This document shows positions 6,501-12,995 of a stretch of DNA of 12,995 nt, one piece after another. Below the pieces are notes generated by a model. That model made no database searches. It saw only the letters and a program-made list of their open reading frames with translations, and was not told where the DNA came from. Origin of the DNA: Pseudomonadota bacterium (lineage in GTDB: Bacteria > Pseudomonadota > Gammaproteobacteria > Xanthomonadales > Xanthomonadaceae); contig JAEXAG010000080.1 in NCBI GenBank assembly GCA_023394655.1, positions 1 to 12,995 of the forward strand, given 5' to 3'. Positions within the stretch are counted from its first letter, which is position 1. Each line of letters opens with the position of its first letter. A program made the translations under genes and the position numbers.

Positions 6501-7847
6501 ATGGATCCGAACGCTTCCCCCATTGCCTGCGACCTGCTGATCGAGGCCGCCCACATCGTCCCGGTCGCGCCGCATGGCGTGGTGCTCGACGACCATGCCA
6601 TCGCCATCGACAAGGGCGTGATCCTCGGCCTGCTGCCGAGCCGCGAGGCGCATTTGCGCTATGCGCCGCGCGAAACCGTTTCGCGGCCGGACTCGGTGCT
6701 GGTGCCGGGGCTGGTGAATGCCCATACCCACAACCCGATGACGCTGATGCGCGGCGTGGCCGACGACCTGCCGCTGAAGGTCTGGCTGCAGAAGCACATC
6801 TGGCCGATCGAGGCGGCGGTGATCGGGCCGGAGTTCGTCGCCGACGGCTGCACCCTGGCGATCGCCGAAATGCTCCGCGGCGGCACCACCTGCTGCAACG
6901 AGAACTACTTTTTCCCCGACGTGCAGGCGGCCACCTACAAGCGCCACGGCTTCCGCGCCCGCGTCGGCCTGCCGGTGATCGATTTCCCCACCGCCTGGGC
7001 GAAGGATGACGACGAGTACTTCGCCCGCGCCGGCGAGGTGCACGACCAATGGCGCGACGATGCGCTGGTGCGCACCGCCTTCGCGCCGCATGCGCCCTAT
7101 ACCGTCAACGATGCCAACTTCGAACGCGTGGGCATGCTGGCCGACCAGCTCGACATGCCGATCCACCTGCACCTGCACGAAACCGCGCAGGAAGTGCAGC
7201 AATCGATCGAGGAATGCGGCGCCAGGCCGATCGCGCGGCTCGACCGCATCGGGCTGGTGAACGATCGCCTGATCGCCGTCCACATGACCCAGTTGACCGA
7301 GGCCGAAATCCAGCTCTGCGCCGAGCGCGGCGTGAGCGTGGTGCACTGTCCGGAATCCAACCTCAAGCTGGCCTCGGGTTTCTGCCCGGCCTGTGCGCTG
7401 GTGCGCGCCGGGGTCAACCTGGCGATCGGCACCGACGGTTGCGCTTCCAACAACGACCTCGACATGATCGGCGAGACCCGCACCGCGGCCCTGCTGGCCA
7501 AGGCGGTGGCGCAGGATGCGGCCGCGCTGGATGCGGCCGAGGCACTGCGGGCAGCCACGCTTGGCGGCGCGCGCGCGATGGGCATGGATGACGTCATCGG
7601 CACGCTGGAGCCCGGCAAGCAGGCGGACATCGCCTGCATCTCCTTCGATTGCATCGAAGGCCAGCCGATGTTCGAAGCGATCTCGCAGGTGGTCTATGCC
7701 ACCGGCCGCCACCAGGTCAGCGATGTCTGGATCGCGGGCCGCCACAAGCTGGCCCGCCGCGAGCTGGTGGACATGGACGAGGCCGGCCTGATCGCCAACG
7801 CCCGGCAATGGCGCAAGCGCATCGCCGCCATCGACATCATGCGCTGA
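6501..7847 (+). CDS. mtaD: TRZ/ATZ-family amidohydrolase, probable 5'-methylthioadenosine/S-adenosylhomocysteine deaminase
   Basis: The product belongs to the metal-dependent amidohydrolases and most likely deaminates 5'-methylthioadenosine or S-adenosylhomocysteine to the inosine forms. Visible signatures in the 448 residues are the metal-binding HTH (His75, His77), APHAPY (196-201), HLHET (224-228) with the likely catalytic Glu227, HCPESNLKL (282-290), and TDG with Asp312. A PGxxAD-type C-terminal segment (LEPGKQADI) follows, typical of the family. The ATG at 6501 is preferred; an in-frame TTG at 6483 would add six residues but has no ribosome site. The next gene, ubiG, starts 9 nt after the stop. 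The order deaminase-ubiG-phosphatase is the same as I recall from Pseudomonas (PA3170 to PA3172), where the first gene encodes an MTA deaminase. A related deaminase specificity (guanine, chlorohydrolase-like) is less likely. Confidence 0.85.
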   Translation: MDPNASPIACDLLIEAAHIVPVAPHGVVLDDHAIAIDKGVILGLLPSREAHLRYAPRETVSRPDSVLVPGLVNAHTHNPMTLMRGVADDLPLKVWLQKHIWPIEAAVIGPEFVADGCTLAIAEMLRGGTTCCNENYFFPDVQAATYKRHGFRARVGLPVIDFPTAWAKDDDEYFARAGEVHDQWRDDALVRTAFAPHAPYTVNDANFERVGMLADQLDMPIHLHLHETAQEVQQSIEECGARPIARLDRIGLVNDRLIAVHMTQLTEAEIQLCAERGVSVVHCPESNLKLASGFCPACALVRAGVNLAIGTDGCASNNDLDMIGETRTAALLAKAVAQDAAALDAAEALRAATLGGARAMGMDDVIGTLEPGKQADIACISFDCIEGQPMFEAISQVVYATGRHQVSDVWIAGRHKLARRELVDMDEAGLIANARQWRKRIAAIDIMR

Positions 7848-7856
7848 GGAACCACG

Positions 7857-8561
7857 ATGGAACGACACGACAATTTCCGCCCCGAAGAACTCCGCAAGTT
7901 CGGTGCGCTGGCCAACCGCTGGTGGGATCGCAACGGCCCGCAGAAGGCGCTGCACGCGCTCAACCCGGTGCGCCTGCGCTACGTCACCGACCGCATCGAG
8001 ACGACGGGCGCGAAAGTCCTCGACGTCGGCTGCGGCGCCGGCCTGCTGTCCGAGGCGCTGGCCGGGGAAGGGGCGCGGGTCACCGCCATCGACATGGCAC
8101 CCGAGCTGATCGAAGTGGCCAGGCTGCACCAGCTCGAAGCGGGGCTGGGCATCGATTACCGCGTGCAGCCGGTGGAATCGCTGGCCGATGAGCTGCCGGG
8201 CGTTTTCGATGCCGTCACCTGCATGGAGATGCTGGAGCATGTGCCGGATCCGGGCAGCGTGATTGCCGCCTGTGCCGCCCTGCTGAAACCCGGCGGGCGG
8301 CTGTTCCTTTCCACGCTCAATCGCACGCCGGCCGCGTTCGCGCTGGCGATCGTCGGCGCCGAATACGTGGCGCGACTGCTGCCCAAGGGCACGCACCAGT
8401 ACCGCGATTTCATCCGACCATCGGAGCTTGCGGCGTGGCTGCGGGACGCCGGCCTGCAACTGGAGGACGTCAGCGGGCTGGTGTACGAACCTTGGCGCGA
8501 TGCCGCGCGGCTGTCGAAGCGCACCGACGTCAATTACCTGGCCTGCGCGGTGAAGGCGTGA
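7857..8561 (+). CDS. ubiG: Ubiquinone biosynthesis O-methyltransferase UbiG
   Basis: UbiG carries out both O-methylations of the ubiquinone ring (2-polyprenyl-6-hydroxyphenol and 3-demethylubiquinol) with S-adenosylmethionine, at the inner membrane. The 234-residue product has the family N-terminus with KFGALANRWWD (14-24), SAM motif I VLDVGCGAG (54-62), the acidic end of strand 2 in ITAID-like VTAIDMAPE, motif CMEMLEHVPDP, and a C-terminal GLVYEPWRD with NYLACA. Length and order match E. coli UbiG (240). A GAGGA site overlaps the stop codon of the preceding deaminase gene. The stop codon overlaps the GTG of the phosphatase gene as GTGA. The overlap and the 9-nt gap indicate translational coupling in one operon. 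Confidence 0.96.
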   Translation: MERHDNFRPEELRKFGALANRWWDRNGPQKALHALNPVRLRYVTDRIETTGAKVLDVGCGAGLLSEALAGEGARVTAIDMAPELIEVARLHQLEAGLGIDYRVQPVESLADELPGVFDAVTCMEMLEHVPDPGSVIAACAALLKPGGRLFLSTLNRTPAAFALAIVGAEYVARLLPKGTHQYRDFIRPSELAAWLRDAGLQLEDVSGLVYEPWRDAARLSKRTDVNYLACAVKA

Positions 8562-9229
8562 GCCCGACGCGGCGATTCCCGGCCGTCGTCCTGTTCGATC
8601 TCGATGGCACGCTGCTCGACAGCGCGCCCGACATGCTCGCCACCGTCAACGTGATGCGGGCGCGCCGCGGCGTCCCGCCGATGCCATTGGCGGCGCTGCG
8701 CCCGTTCGTCTCGCGCGGGGCGCGGGCGATGGCATCGGCGGCCTTCCCGGATTGGGACGCGCAGGCCGTGGAAGCCGCTGTGCCGGAGTTCCTTGCCGCC
8801 TATCGGGAGGAACTCGGGCGGCATTGCGCCGCGTTCGACGGCATCGAAACGCTGCTGGCGGCAATCGAAGCAGAGGGTGGCCGCTGGGGCATCGTCACCA
8901 ACAAGCCCGAAGGCCTGGCCCTTGACCTGCTGCCGATGCTGGGCTGGCAGGCGCGCTGCGCGGTGCTGGTCGGCGGCGACACGCTGGCCGCGCGCAAGCC
9001 GCATCCGCTGCCGCTGCTGCACGCGGCCGAGGCATTGGGCGTCACACCGGCGGATTGCACCTATGTCGGAGATGATCGCCGCGACATCGAATCCGCGCGC
9101 GCGGCCGGCATGCCGTCGATCGCCGCGCTGTGGGGCTATCGCATGGAGGGCGACGATCCCGTCGCCTGGGCCGCCGATGCGATGGCCGACCAGCCCGTCG
9201 ACCTGCTGGAAGCCGCGGCATGGCCTTGA
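8558..9229 (+). CDS. gph: HAD-IA phosphatase, phosphoglycolate phosphatase (Gph) or MurNAc-6-phosphate phosphatase (MupP) type
   Basis: A haloacid dehalogenase-type phosphatase of 223 residues. Motif I is DLDGT (14-18) with nucleophile Asp14 and acid/base Asp16, motif II is TNK (114-116), motif III is Lys147 in ARKPHP, and motif IV is GDDRRD (171-176). A helical cap lies between motifs I and II. Annotation pipelines usually call such proteins phosphoglycolate phosphatase. Two points favour MupP, the N-acetylmuramate-6-phosphate phosphatase of peptidoglycan recycling: the GDD form of motif IV, and its place directly after ubiG as in Pseudomonas. The substrate cannot be settled from sequence. 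The GTG start at 8558 overlaps the ubiG stop by 4 nt; the first downstream ATG would remove motif I, so GTG is required. The next gene overlaps its end by 10 nt. Confidence 0.88.
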   Translation: MSPTRRFPAVVLFDLDGTLLDSAPDMLATVNVMRARRGVPPMPLAALRPFVSRGARAMASAAFPDWDAQAVEAAVPEFLAAYREELGRHCAAFDGIETLLAAIEAEGGRWGIVTNKPEGLALDLLPMLGWQARCAVLVGGDTLAARKPHPLPLLHAAEALGVTPADCTYVGDDRRDIESARAAGMPSIAALWGYRMEGDDPVAWAADAMADQPVDLLEAAAWP

Positions 9230-9825
9230 ACCTGCCGGACACCGAGGCCGCCGCCTTCATCGGCAAGTGGCGCGAGCGCTGGCCGGAGTGGGGCATCGCG
9301 CAGGTGTTCCTGGCGCCGGGGCAACGCGAGCTTGCCGAAACCTGGTTCGCGATGCTGCAGGAGTGGACCGATGCCGCCACCACCGAGGAGCCGGCGCCCG
9401 GGCTGGCCAAACTGGCTTGGTGGCAGGATGAATTGCGCGGCTGGGCCAAGGGCGCGCGTCGTCATCCGCTGGGCCAGCGGCTGCACAAGCATCGGCTCGA
9501 TTGGAGCGCGTTGGCGGATGCCCTGCCGGCCCTGATGCGTCGCGAAGGCGGCTTCGATGCCGCGGCGCTGGACCGGCTTGCCGCGGCACTTGCCGAAGCC
9601 GAGCGCGGCCTGTTCGAGGAAGACCGTGACGGCCATGCCGGCATCGGCCATGCGTTGCGGAGTGCGTTGGGCGAAGCGTTGGCGCACCTGCCGCGAATCG
9701 ATGGCACGCGGCCGCGACGCCTCATCGAAGCCCTGCGCGTCGGGCGTCCGGAAGGGCGGCCGCTGTCGCCGTGGGCAACGCTGCGTTCCAGCTGGCGCGC
9801 CGCCCGCGCCGGCCCGACTGTCTAG
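9220..9825 (+). CDS. Short squalene/phytoene synthase-like protein, function unknown
   Basis: The 201-residue product has no signal peptide or membrane segment. Residues 65-88 contain LAWWQDELRGW followed by RHPLGQRL, which resembles the conserved early helix of squalene/phytoene synthases and their non-catalytic relatives (bacterial and mitochondrial NDUFAF6-like). The aspartate-rich DxxxD motifs that bind the diphosphate substrates are not visible, and the protein is about 80 residues shorter than typical synthases. A catalytic role is therefore doubtful; it may be a degenerate structural member. The ATG at 9220 overlaps the phosphatase stop by 10 nt and has GGAAG (9208-9212) 7 nt upstream, so the two genes are probably translationally coupled. 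The stop TAG at 9823-9825 is the start of a possible -10 for folE2. Family membership is my inference from a short motif; the reading frame itself is secure. Confidence 0.7.
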   Translation: MALNLPDTEAAAFIGKWRERWPEWGIAQVFLAPGQRELAETWFAMLQEWTDAATTEEPAPGLAKLAWWQDELRGWAKGARRHPLGQRLHKHRLDWSALADALPALMRREGGFDAAALDRLAAALAEAERGLFEEDRDGHAGIGHALRSALGEALAHLPRIDGTRPRRLIEALRVGRPEGRPLSPWATLRSSWRAARAGPTV

Positions 9826-9843
9826 AATATTGCGAATTGTTCT
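9824..9843. promoter_or_regulatory. Imperfect palindrome and candidate -10 upstream of folE2
   Basis: A 20-bp imperfect inverted repeat has AGAA at 9824-9827 and TTCT at 9840-9843, with 7 of 10 positions pairing. It overlaps TAGAAT (9823-9828), a good -10 hexamer, and lies 8 nt before the folE2 ATG, in the only AT-rich patch of the area. It could be an operator. folE2 genes are often under Zur control in other bacteria, but this repeat does not clearly match the Zur consensus I know. No good -35 is visible. Confidence 0.3.
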
Positions 9844-9851
9844 CGTTCGAG

Positions 9852-10763
9852 ATGTCCATGCTGATGCCCGTTCCGCGCTCCCTGCCCGATGTCGCCTTCG
9901 AAGCCGCCGATCTCGCGCGGCCGCTGGATTGGGTCGGCATGGCGGGCATCGCGCTGCCGCTGTCATTGGCCGGCGGCGTGCAGGTGCCGGCCAGCGTGGA
10001 TGTCTCGGTCGATCTGGGGGATGCCGACAAGCGTGGCATCCACATGTCGCGGCTTTACCTGCATCTGCAGCAGCAGCTGCCGTCCGCGCGGCTGGATGCG
10101 GCGGGCCTGCAGGCGCTGTTGCGCGATCTCGTCGAATCGCAGGCAGGCATCGCCACCCGCGCGCGGCTGGTGCTGCGTTTCGAGCAACTGCTTGATCGCC
10201 CGGCGCTGGTGAGCGGCAACCGCGGCTGGAAGGGCTATCCGGTGGAGCTGGTGCTCGAAGGCGATGCCGAGCACATGCGCGCCGAGCTGAAGGTCGACGT
10301 GGCGTATTCCAGCACCTGTCCCGCCTCGGCGGCGCTCTCGCGCGAGTTGAACGCGGAAGCCTTCCTCGCGGCCTTTGGCGAAGGGCAGGTCGATGCCCTG
10401 CAGGTGCGCGATTGGCTGGCCTCCAAGTCCGGCATGGCGGCAACGCCGCATGCCCAGCGCAGCATCGCGTCGGTGCGCGTGGTGCTGGCCGACGGTTTCG
10501 ACGCCCTGCCGGTCGAGGCGTTGGTGGATGTGCTGGAGGCCGGGCTCGGCACGCCGGTGCAGACCGCGGTCAAGCGCGAGGACGAACAGGCTTTTGCCCG
10601 CGCCAATGCGGAAAACCTCATGTTCTGCGAGGATGCCGCCCGTCGCGTCGGCGCGACCTTGGCGAGCTTGGGCTGGATCCGCGAATGGAGCGCGCGCATC
10701 GCCCATCTGGAAAGCCTGCACGCGCATGACGCCGTGGCCAGCGTGAGCGGACGCAACGGCTGA
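9852..10763 (+). CDS. folE2: GTP cyclohydrolase IB, FolE2
   Basis: FolE2 converts GTP to 7,8-dihydroneopterin triphosphate, the first step of folate synthesis and of the queuosine precursor preQ0. It is the COG1469 type, unrelated in sequence to zinc-dependent FolE and able to use other metals. In the 303-residue product the catalytic Cys is at 156 in SSTCPASAALSRE. The family segments DWVGM (26-30), TPHAQRS (198-204), ENLMFCEDAARR (254-265) and LESLHAHDA (286-294) are present in order. Three in-frame ATGs lie at 9852, 9858 and 9864; I chose the first, but none has a strong ribosome site, so the start is uncertain by a few residues. The gene begins 26 nt after the preceding stop, with its own candidate -10 and palindrome. 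It may be partly independent of the cluster. A convergent autotransporter lies downstream. Confidence 0.93.
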   Translation: MSMLMPVPRSLPDVAFEAADLARPLDWVGMAGIALPLSLAGGVQVPASVDVSVDLGDADKRGIHMSRLYLHLQQQLPSARLDAAGLQALLRDLVESQAGIATRARLVLRFEQLLDRPALVSGNRGWKGYPVELVLEGDAEHMRAELKVDVAYSSTCPASAALSRELNAEAFLAAFGEGQVDALQVRDWLASKSGMAATPHAQRSIASVRVVLADGFDALPVEALVDVLEAGLGTPVQTAVKREDEQAFARANAENLMFCEDAARRVGATLASLGWIREWSARIAHLESLHAHDAVASVSGRNG

Positions 10764-10795
10764 GCAAGGCCAGCCGCGCGAGCGTGCGCGGAAAC

Positions 10796-10812
10796 GCCGG
10801 GCGGATCCCGGC
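10796..10812. terminator. Hairpin after folE2, weak terminator candidate
   Basis: GCCGGG (10796-10801) pairs with CCCGGC (10807-10812) around a 5-nt loop, 33 nt after the folE2 stop. There is no T tract on the plus strand. It may assist termination together with the stronger hairpin at 10831-10856, or it may protect transcript ends. Confidence 0.35.
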
Positions 10813-10821
10813 ATCGCAACT

Positions 10822-10856
10822 CCCCAAAGAACAAGGGCAGCCGAAGCTGCCCTTGT
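10822..10856 (-). terminator. Rho-independent terminator of the autotransporter gene
   Basis: An 11-bp perfect stem, ACAAGGGCAGC (10831-10841) with GCTGCCCTTGT (10846-10856), forms 18 nt beyond the autotransporter stop. On the minus-strand transcript the loop is UUCG closed by C-G, a very stable tetraloop, followed by TCTTT. On the plus strand the same stem could also end folE2, though the tail there is only TCCCT. Confidence 0.75.
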
Positions 10857-10874
10857 CCCTGCGTCCGTTCCCGA

Positions 10875-12995
10875 TCAGAACTTGATCGAGACGCGGGCGT
10901 TGGCGCCGTGGTTGTTGCCTTCGCCGGAGAACTGGCCGCTGTAGCCCAGTTCCAGCAGGGTGCGCTCGGACAGCCGCGCCGCCAGGCCCAGCTCGCCGAT
11001 GGTGGCCGAGTCGGAGATCGGCGCACCGTGCACGGTGAACGGCGTGCCGCCGGGGAACTGCATGGCACCGGCGGAGACGAGATCGCCGCTGGCCTTGCGG
11101 TAGCCGAGGCCGCCGCGCAGGCTCAGCCAGGACTGCGCCTGCTGCGAACCCTTGAGGTGGGTGCTGAAGCGCAGGCCGGCGGTGGTCATGTCGACCGCGG
11201 TTTCAGCCGAGGCGACGGTGAGCGCGCTGGCGCCACCGACTTCGGAGAAGCCGTCGGTTTCCACGTTCACGCGGGCGAACTGCACGTAGGGCTCGAGCTC
11301 CCACGCCGCGCCGCCGAAGCGGTAACCGGCCTCGACGAAGGCCTGGCTGGTGGTCGCGTCGTAATCGGCTTGGTTCTTCGAGGAGAGACCCGGCACGACC
11401 ACGTTGCGCTCGCTGCGGACGTCCATCTGGCCGCGGGTGTAGCCGCCGTGCAGGCCGAAACCGCCGAAGCTGTGGCCGGCGTACAGGCCGAGCACATTGC
11501 CCTTGGCGCGGGCCCGCGAGCTGCGATGACCGACGTTCAGGTCGGTGCGGTCGCTGCCGCCGAAGGCACCGAAGCGCAGGCCGCCGTCGAGCTGGTAATC
11601 GGCGCCCACCAGGAAAAGGTGGCCGCTGCTGTCCACGCTCGCCGCATTGCCGTCGCCCTGCAGCAGACCGCCCTTGCTGGTGGCCTGTGCCCAGACGCCG
11701 AAGCCGGCGCCGGCGGACTGGCCGGTGAAGGCGTCGTGGCCGGTACGGGCGCGGGTGAAGGCGGCATTGCGCAGGTGGCGGCTGTCATCGGCCAGTGCGC
11801 CGCGCAGGCTCGGGTGCAGTTCGCCGGAGAGCTGGTCGAACGCGGCCGCGGCCTGGGCTTCGCTCAGCATCACCATGTTCTGGAGCAGGGCGCTGTTGTT
11901 GGGCAGGGCGTCGATGGCGCGCGCGGTGGCCAGCTGGTTGGCGGTGCCGGCGACGGAGGCCAGTGCGGCGGCGCGGATGACGTCGGCATAGACGTTGTTG
12001 GCGTCATAGGACAGGGCCATCTTCAGGAACGCGCCGAGCTGGCTGTTGTCCACGCCGTCGAAGGTGCCGGTGACGCCACCGGTGGCGCTCAGGAAGTTGT
12101 AACGCTGGCCCAGGCCGAAGACGCCCGGCATCCGGAGTGCGACCACGGTGCCGCCGTTGAGCGTGGCGGTGCCATTGACCACCACCTTGTCGGTGGCGCT
12201 CGGCGGCTGCATCTCGACGAAGAACTGCGAACCGGCTTCCTGGATGTAATCACCGTTGAAGGTGAGGGTGCCGATGGAATTGCCCGGGGCGATGCTGCCG
12301 AACACGCGGGTGGAGCCCAGCTGGCCGCTGCCGGCGAGGAGTGCATCCGCACCGATCACGGTGTCGCCGGTCAGGATGCCGTTGACCAGCACCAGGCCGC
12401 TGTTGAAGGTCAGCGCGGAGCTGCCGAGGCTGCCGCCATTGGCCACCAGCAGGTTGCCGCCGTTGAAGGTCACGTTGCCGGAGACTTCGTTGCTGCCGGT
12501 GACGTGGACCAGGCCGTTTTCGACGGTGAGGCCGCCGAAGCTGTTCTCGCCGCCCAGGAGCAGGCTGCCGCCGGTGACGCTGATGCCGCCGGAAAGCGTG
12601 TTGCTGCCGCTGAACTCGGCCAGCCCGCCGCCGACCGCGAGGTCGGTGAAGCTGTTGTTGCCGGACATCATCAGGCGGCCGCCCTCGACCGCGACGTCGG
12701 CGGCCAGGTCGTTGTCGCCGGTCAGCTCGAGCGTGCCGCTCTTGAGCGTGAGGCCGTTGAAGCTGTTGTTGCCGGACAGGCGCAGCCAGCCGCCGACGTT
12801 GCTGGCGAACGAGAGGCGACCCGGGCCGCCGATGTCGTTGGTCCAGTCGTCCCAGGCATCGCCTTCCCACACCTTCACGCCGCCGGCGCGCTGGTCCATC
12901 ACCACGTCGGTATCGACGCGGAACTGGCCGTAGCCTTCGATGGCCTTCTGCAGGTTCATCAGGCCCCAGCCGAACACCGGGTCGATGCCCGGGGC
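10875..12995 (-). CDS. Subtilisin-type (S8) autotransporter, C-terminal 706 residues; N-terminus beyond the right edge
   Basis: This is a type V secreted protein: a serine protease passenger carried to the cell surface by a C-terminal outer-membrane barrel. The first visible residues (GIDPVFGWGLMNLQKA) match the conserved end of an S8 protease domain in such autotransporters, so the signal peptide and catalytic triad lie outside the window. Numbering from the window edge, residues 75-205 hold beta-strand repeats, 234-256 contain the typical APGNSIGTLTFNGDY element, 388-401 the LSGELHPSLRGAL linker, and 432-706 the beta-barrel, which ends in Phe (RVSIKF) as outer-membrane proteins do. The frame runs open to the window edge. 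The valine GTG at 12977 is not a start, because the homologous sequence continues upstream of it. The protease may process itself or degrade host or competitor proteins; the substrate is unknown. Confidence 0.9.
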   Translation of the reverse strand, partial: APGIDPVFGWGLMNLQKAIEGYGQFRVDTDVVMDQRAGGVKVWEGDAWDDWTNDIGGPGRLSFASNVGGWLRLSGNNSFNGLTLKSGTLELTGDNDLAADVAVEGGRLMMSGNNSFTDLAVGGGLAEFSGSNTLSGGISVTGGSLLLGGENSFGGLTVENGLVHVTGSNEVSGNVTFNGGNLLVANGGSLGSSALTFNSGLVLVNGILTGDTVIGADALLAGSGQLGSTRVFGSIAPGNSIGTLTFNGDYIQEAGSQFFVEMQPPSATDKVVVNGTATLNGGTVVALRMPGVFGLGQRYNFLSATGGVTGTFDGVDNSQLGAFLKMALSYDANNVYADVIRAAALASVAGTANQLATARAIDALPNNSALLQNMVMLSEAQAAAAFDQLSGELHPSLRGALADDSRHLRNAAFTRARTGHDAFTGQSAGAGFGVWAQATSKGGLLQGDGNAASVDSSGHLFLVGADYQLDGGLRFGAFGGSDRTDLNVGHRSSRARAKGNVLGLYAGHSFGGFGLHGGYTRGQMDVRSERNVVVPGLSSKNQADYDATTSQAFVEAGYRFGGAAWELEPYVQFARVNVETDGFSEVGGASALTVASAETAVDMTTAGLRFSTHLKGSQQAQSWLSLRGGLGYRKASGDLVSAGAMQFPGGTPFTVHGAPISDSATIGELGLAARLSERTLLELGYSGQFSGEGNNHGANARVSIKF
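12441..12773 (-). repeat. Three 111-bp coding repeats (37 residues, paired beta-strand units) in the autotransporter passenger
   Basis: The passenger repeats in pairs. An 18-residue unit beginning like GNNSF or GENSF alternates with a 19-residue unit beginning like GDN, GSNT or GSNE. The pairs start 37 residues apart, so three pairs span 333 bp. A further 19-residue unit follows at 12384-12440. At the DNA level a 21-bp stretch at 12647-12667 recurs identically at 12758-12778, exactly 111 bp away. The pattern fits rungs of a right-handed beta-helix stalk. Confidence 0.75.

Noticed and set aside
4785..8459. A 1224-codon open frame on the minus strand extending epmB back through efp, the deaminase gene and ubiG
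   Set aside because: It is antisense to three well-supported genes. Its upstream residues show shadow-frame composition and it is kept open only by strong third-position GC bias.
9136..10443. A 435-codon minus-strand open frame opposite the synthase-like gene and folE2
   Set aside because: Shadow composition, and folE2 on the other strand has all family motifs.
12975..12977. GTG at 12977 as the start of a 700-residue autotransporter
   Set aside because: The residues just before it (APGIDP) continue the conserved end of the S8 protease domain, so the gene extends beyond the window and GTG encodes an internal Val.
1..12995. Mobile element, phage, CRISPR, toxin-antitoxin or defence system
   Set aside because: I found no transposase, integrase, repeat-spacer array, terminal inverted repeats, tRNA-associated att site or known defence domain. 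The genes are housekeeping-type and base composition is uniform by eye.

Overview
The window looks like ordinary chromosomal DNA of a GC-rich gammaproteobacterium, most likely from the family Xanthomonadaceae (Xanthomonas, Lysobacter or Luteimonas type). The clues are the high GC content, a FimX-type degenerate c-di-GMP receptor of about 690 residues, a subtilisin-type autotransporter, and a deaminase-ubiG-phosphatase gene order like the one I recall from Pseudomonas. The genus is an inference. No phage, IS, CRISPR, tRNA or rRNA sequence is visible, and genes cover nearly every base.

Left part (1-2640): on the minus strand, an acetoacetyl-CoA reductase gene (phbB, 3' end cut by the window) follows gluQRS, which glutamylates queuosine in tRNA-Asp. 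Divergent from gluQRS is htpX, an inner-membrane zinc protease, with a heat-shock-like promoter in the 66-bp gap. A strong bidirectional terminator (2596-2622) separates htpX from the convergent fimX.

Middle part (2663-6464): epmB and then fimX run on the minus strand, and efp runs divergently from epmB. EpmB makes the beta-lysine that is attached to Lys34 of EF-P, and EF-P rescues ribosomes stalled on proline runs. FimX, encoded directly downstream of epmB, contains the only run of four prolines I found among the proteins here. It is a REC-PAS-GGDEF-EAL protein whose catalytic signatures are all replaced, as expected for a c-di-GMP receptor of the type IV pilus system.

Right-centre part (6501-10763): a tightly packed plus-strand cluster encodes an MTA/SAH-type deaminase, UbiG (ubiquinone O-methyltransferase), a HAD phosphatase (Gph or MupP type), a short squalene/phytoene-synthase-like protein with no visible catalytic aspartate motif, and FolE2 (GTP cyclohydrolase IB). 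The first four are 9 nt apart or overlap. folE2 follows after 26 nt and has its own candidate -10 and an imperfect palindrome.

Right end (10796-12995): convergent hairpins end folE2 and, on the minus strand, a large autotransporter. Its visible part begins at the very end of a subtilisin (S8) domain, continues through beta-helix repeats with a 37-residue super-period, and ends in an outer-membrane beta-barrel.

I see no clearly new multi-gene system. The best leads are the polyproline FimX next to epmB/efp, the short synthase-like protein, and the identity of the HAD phosphatase.
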